A stretch of DNA of 64,000 bases from Ptychodera flava (Eukaryota > Hemichordata > Enteropneusta > Ptychoderidae): assembly GCF_041260155.1 (NCBI RefSeq), contig NC_091934.1, forward strand, positions 41,106,194-41,170,193, given 5' to 3'. Below the pieces are notes generated by a model. It was not told the DNA's origin. It worked only from the letters and a program-made list of their open reading frames with translations, and made no database searches. The translations under genes and the position numbers were made by a program. Positions 62,180 to 64,000 of this stretch are shown here, piece after piece (positions within the stretch are counted from its first letter, which is position 1; every line of letters begins with the position of its first letter).

Positions 62180-62548
62180 TCACCAAGTCACCACATGCCA
62201 GCCATGGAGCTCTCTCACACTCACGAAAACAGGTGATGAGCTGTCAAAATCACCTGATAAATGATATCCAGGTAGTGATTCATTGATAATGTTTTCCCGT
62301 GACGGAAGCTGCTGATAGTAAAAAACATGATAGTTATCATTGCTTTGATCCTCAACTACATACCAACAGTGTTTCATAGACAAGTCAGCATAACGAAATT
62401 TCGACGCCCTGGTCGCTAGGGGCCGCTCTTTGTACTTGCTGCTGTGGTAGCTGTACAACAAATACGCGTACGTGTATGTACACGGGAAACTCTGCCCGTC
62501 TACCAGCATGCGGGATGATAGATAAGTCTGATAGATATCATTTATTTC
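62180..62548 (-). CDS. Possible terminal exon, unknown product
   Basis: The minus-strand frame is open from an acceptor-like TTATTCTGTGAG at about 62549 to a TGA stop at 62180. Its codon use looks coding-like and it is rich in Tyr, Trp and His (for example MKHCWYVVEDQSNDNYHVFY and SVRELHGWHVVTW). I do not recognise the fold. The CGACCAATCAGAT downstream resembles the tail of other dispersed elements here, so it could be part of a transposon instead. Confidence 0.3.
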   Translation of the reverse strand, partial: EINDIYQTYLSSRMLVDGQSFPCTYTYAYLLYSYHSSKYKERPLATRASKFRYADLSMKHCWYVVEDQSNDNYHVFYYQQLPSRENIINESLPGYHLSGDFDSSSPVFVSVRELHGWHVVTW

Positions 62549-62559
62549 TCACAGAATAA

Positions 62560-64000
62560 TCCACGTTGCCTCATGAACAGACCAAAATAACCTTGATCAA
62601 AAGAGTTCGGTTTCCAAAGTGAACTGTAAAACGTCGGACTTATTGTCTCATTCTATTTTTTCCACACCATAGTACTCCGATACTCTCATAACCTCTCGCT
62701 GGCAACGCACTGAAAGCTAAGCCAGGTTAAACCACTGGAAACCAAGGAAAACAGCCAGAAAGGGTTTGAAACACTCAATAGACTGACTCCATTCGCTTGG
62801 CTTGTCTTGCCAGACCAGTTTCTGTCCGGCCTAGCCGTTCACTCCACGATCTAAGCACCAGTCTACCACCTAGCCTTTAAGTCTGCTGATGTTCATTCCC
62901 TGAATTTATCCTGTTTTGATAATTAAAATTATATGCCCACAGACTTGGAGCAAGTCTAGGAACTCAACTGTATCACGTAAGAGTAATTTAAACAGGCCGT
63001 ACTTTTGAAAAAGCTGTAGTTTAGAGCAAATCCAACACGATACAAACATTGTTTTCTCCCGGCTTTGAAAATGGTTAACGTAGTTGGAATCTGTGTAAGT
63101 AACCTTTGTGAAAGTCATAAACATGATCCTCTAGAACTACGAAAGATGATTGTATCGCCTTAATTGCTTACTCCAGCCTATCGTGTGTTTTGTCAAAATA
63201 AGAATGGAAGGATTTACGAACGCTAACCACAAAAATCAAAGTAGTATCATGTTAGTTTTTGTGAATGACAATCTGTTGTTCAACCTTTGAATAGAGAGTA
63301 CTGTGGGAAATGTTCACCCGAGGCTACTTGAAGTTCTCGAAATGTTATTTCGAAGACTTAAAGAATACAGACAGTATACAAGTAACGACTGACTTGAACT
63401 TTGTTCTGGTTCTTCACTTCAAGATGTCAAAGTTGATCACTTTATGCCTGAGCTTGCAAACTTGGCATCTAGTGCTCAATTTTAGGCCAATATTATTGAT
63501 GAATATCATCATTAATCATCAAATCATCAATGACTCATAGTAAGTTGATTTGCATACTCATACAATGGCTAATTAATAAACGTTGTATAATTATGGATAA
63601 ATTTGGGGTTTTTTTTGGAAACTAAGAATTATATTCAAACTTGGGACCAGGATCGGTAAAGATAATACCCAACATCGTATACTGGCATGTTTAAAAGACG
63701 TGCATGCACAGATGTGTATCCGCTAGTTTGTAGTAAATTAAAAATGAATTGATATGAGGTTTTAAAGACAATTGGAAAAGCAAATTCCTGCTTAGAGTTT
63801 TTTAACAAATGTAAAGAAAATGTCATAGAATCAAGGTTGATGATTTGAAAAAAATTTAAAGATATCATCATGAGTTGAAGTGGAGATCGATCAGCTTCGG
63901 GAGGAGGAAAACAGATGGATTTATAACGAGCAAATTTCGCTTGTCCCTCAAAATCCATCGTTCACGAACATTCTTCAACGCAGATTATGAGGTTTGATAA
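62560..64000. other. No supported gene
   Basis: Short frames only. One 107-codon minus-strand frame near 63.6-63.96 kb begins MDFEGQAKFARYKSICF and looks coding-like for about 30 codons, then degenerates. I see no splice site to confirm it. Confidence 0.4.

Overview
The window looks like nuclear DNA of a marine invertebrate animal. It is AT-rich and gene-poor, with spliced genes (GT-AG sites, TATA boxes), dense microsatellites, many small inverted-repeat transposons, a tRNA-derived SINE and a Jockey-superfamily LINE. Secreted YHYH-domain and polyacidic proteins, plus G-tract and hairpin MITEs, fit a deuterostome such as a hemichordate or lancelet, but this is an impression from general familiarity and the species is not resolved. 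No prokaryotic operon, CRISPR array, viral element or rRNA gene was seen.

Layout. 1-4.4 kb: little except one possible terminal exon. 4.4-10.4 kb: a repeat complex with a perfect 74-bp-arm hairpin between TA tracts, a large inverted duplication with rearranged internal blocks, a 0.9 kb MITE inserted in one arm, a ~145-bp tandem array and a tRNA-headed SINE. 18.7-19.3 kb: the first two coding exons of a minus-strand gene (123 codons, matching phases), weakly SKAP-like. 21.2-28.7 kb: a cluster of MITEs, one hAT-like and three with C/G-tract subterminal repeats. 31.9-33.8 kb: a 5'-truncated LINE. 33.9-35.5 kb: a TTAA-flanked repeat, a hairpin element and long TA and CATA tracts.

36-44.3 kb holds the most interesting host genes: three minus-strand, related genes for small secreted proteins. 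Each has a signal peptide; two have an acidic or Pro/Glu/Gly repeat middle, and all have an Arg-Gly-rich C-terminus. The first carries a 56-residue Asp tract and an apparent 1-nt frameshift that hides the family C-terminus. The second is broken in several places (pseudogene or assembly error). The third is intact. A 4 kb palindromic foldback element with a 6-bp target duplication (44.3-48.3 kb) sits about 25 bp upstream of a TATA-like motif of the third gene. At 56-58.9 kb, on the same strand, lies an intact secreted YHYH-domain gene with a 5' UTR exon and TATA box. The secreted acidic and YHYH proteins may share an extracellular-matrix, mucus or mineral-associated role, but that is inference from composition and proximity. 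48.5-55.9 kb and 58.9-64 kb show no confident gene apart from one weak exon candidate near 62.2 kb.
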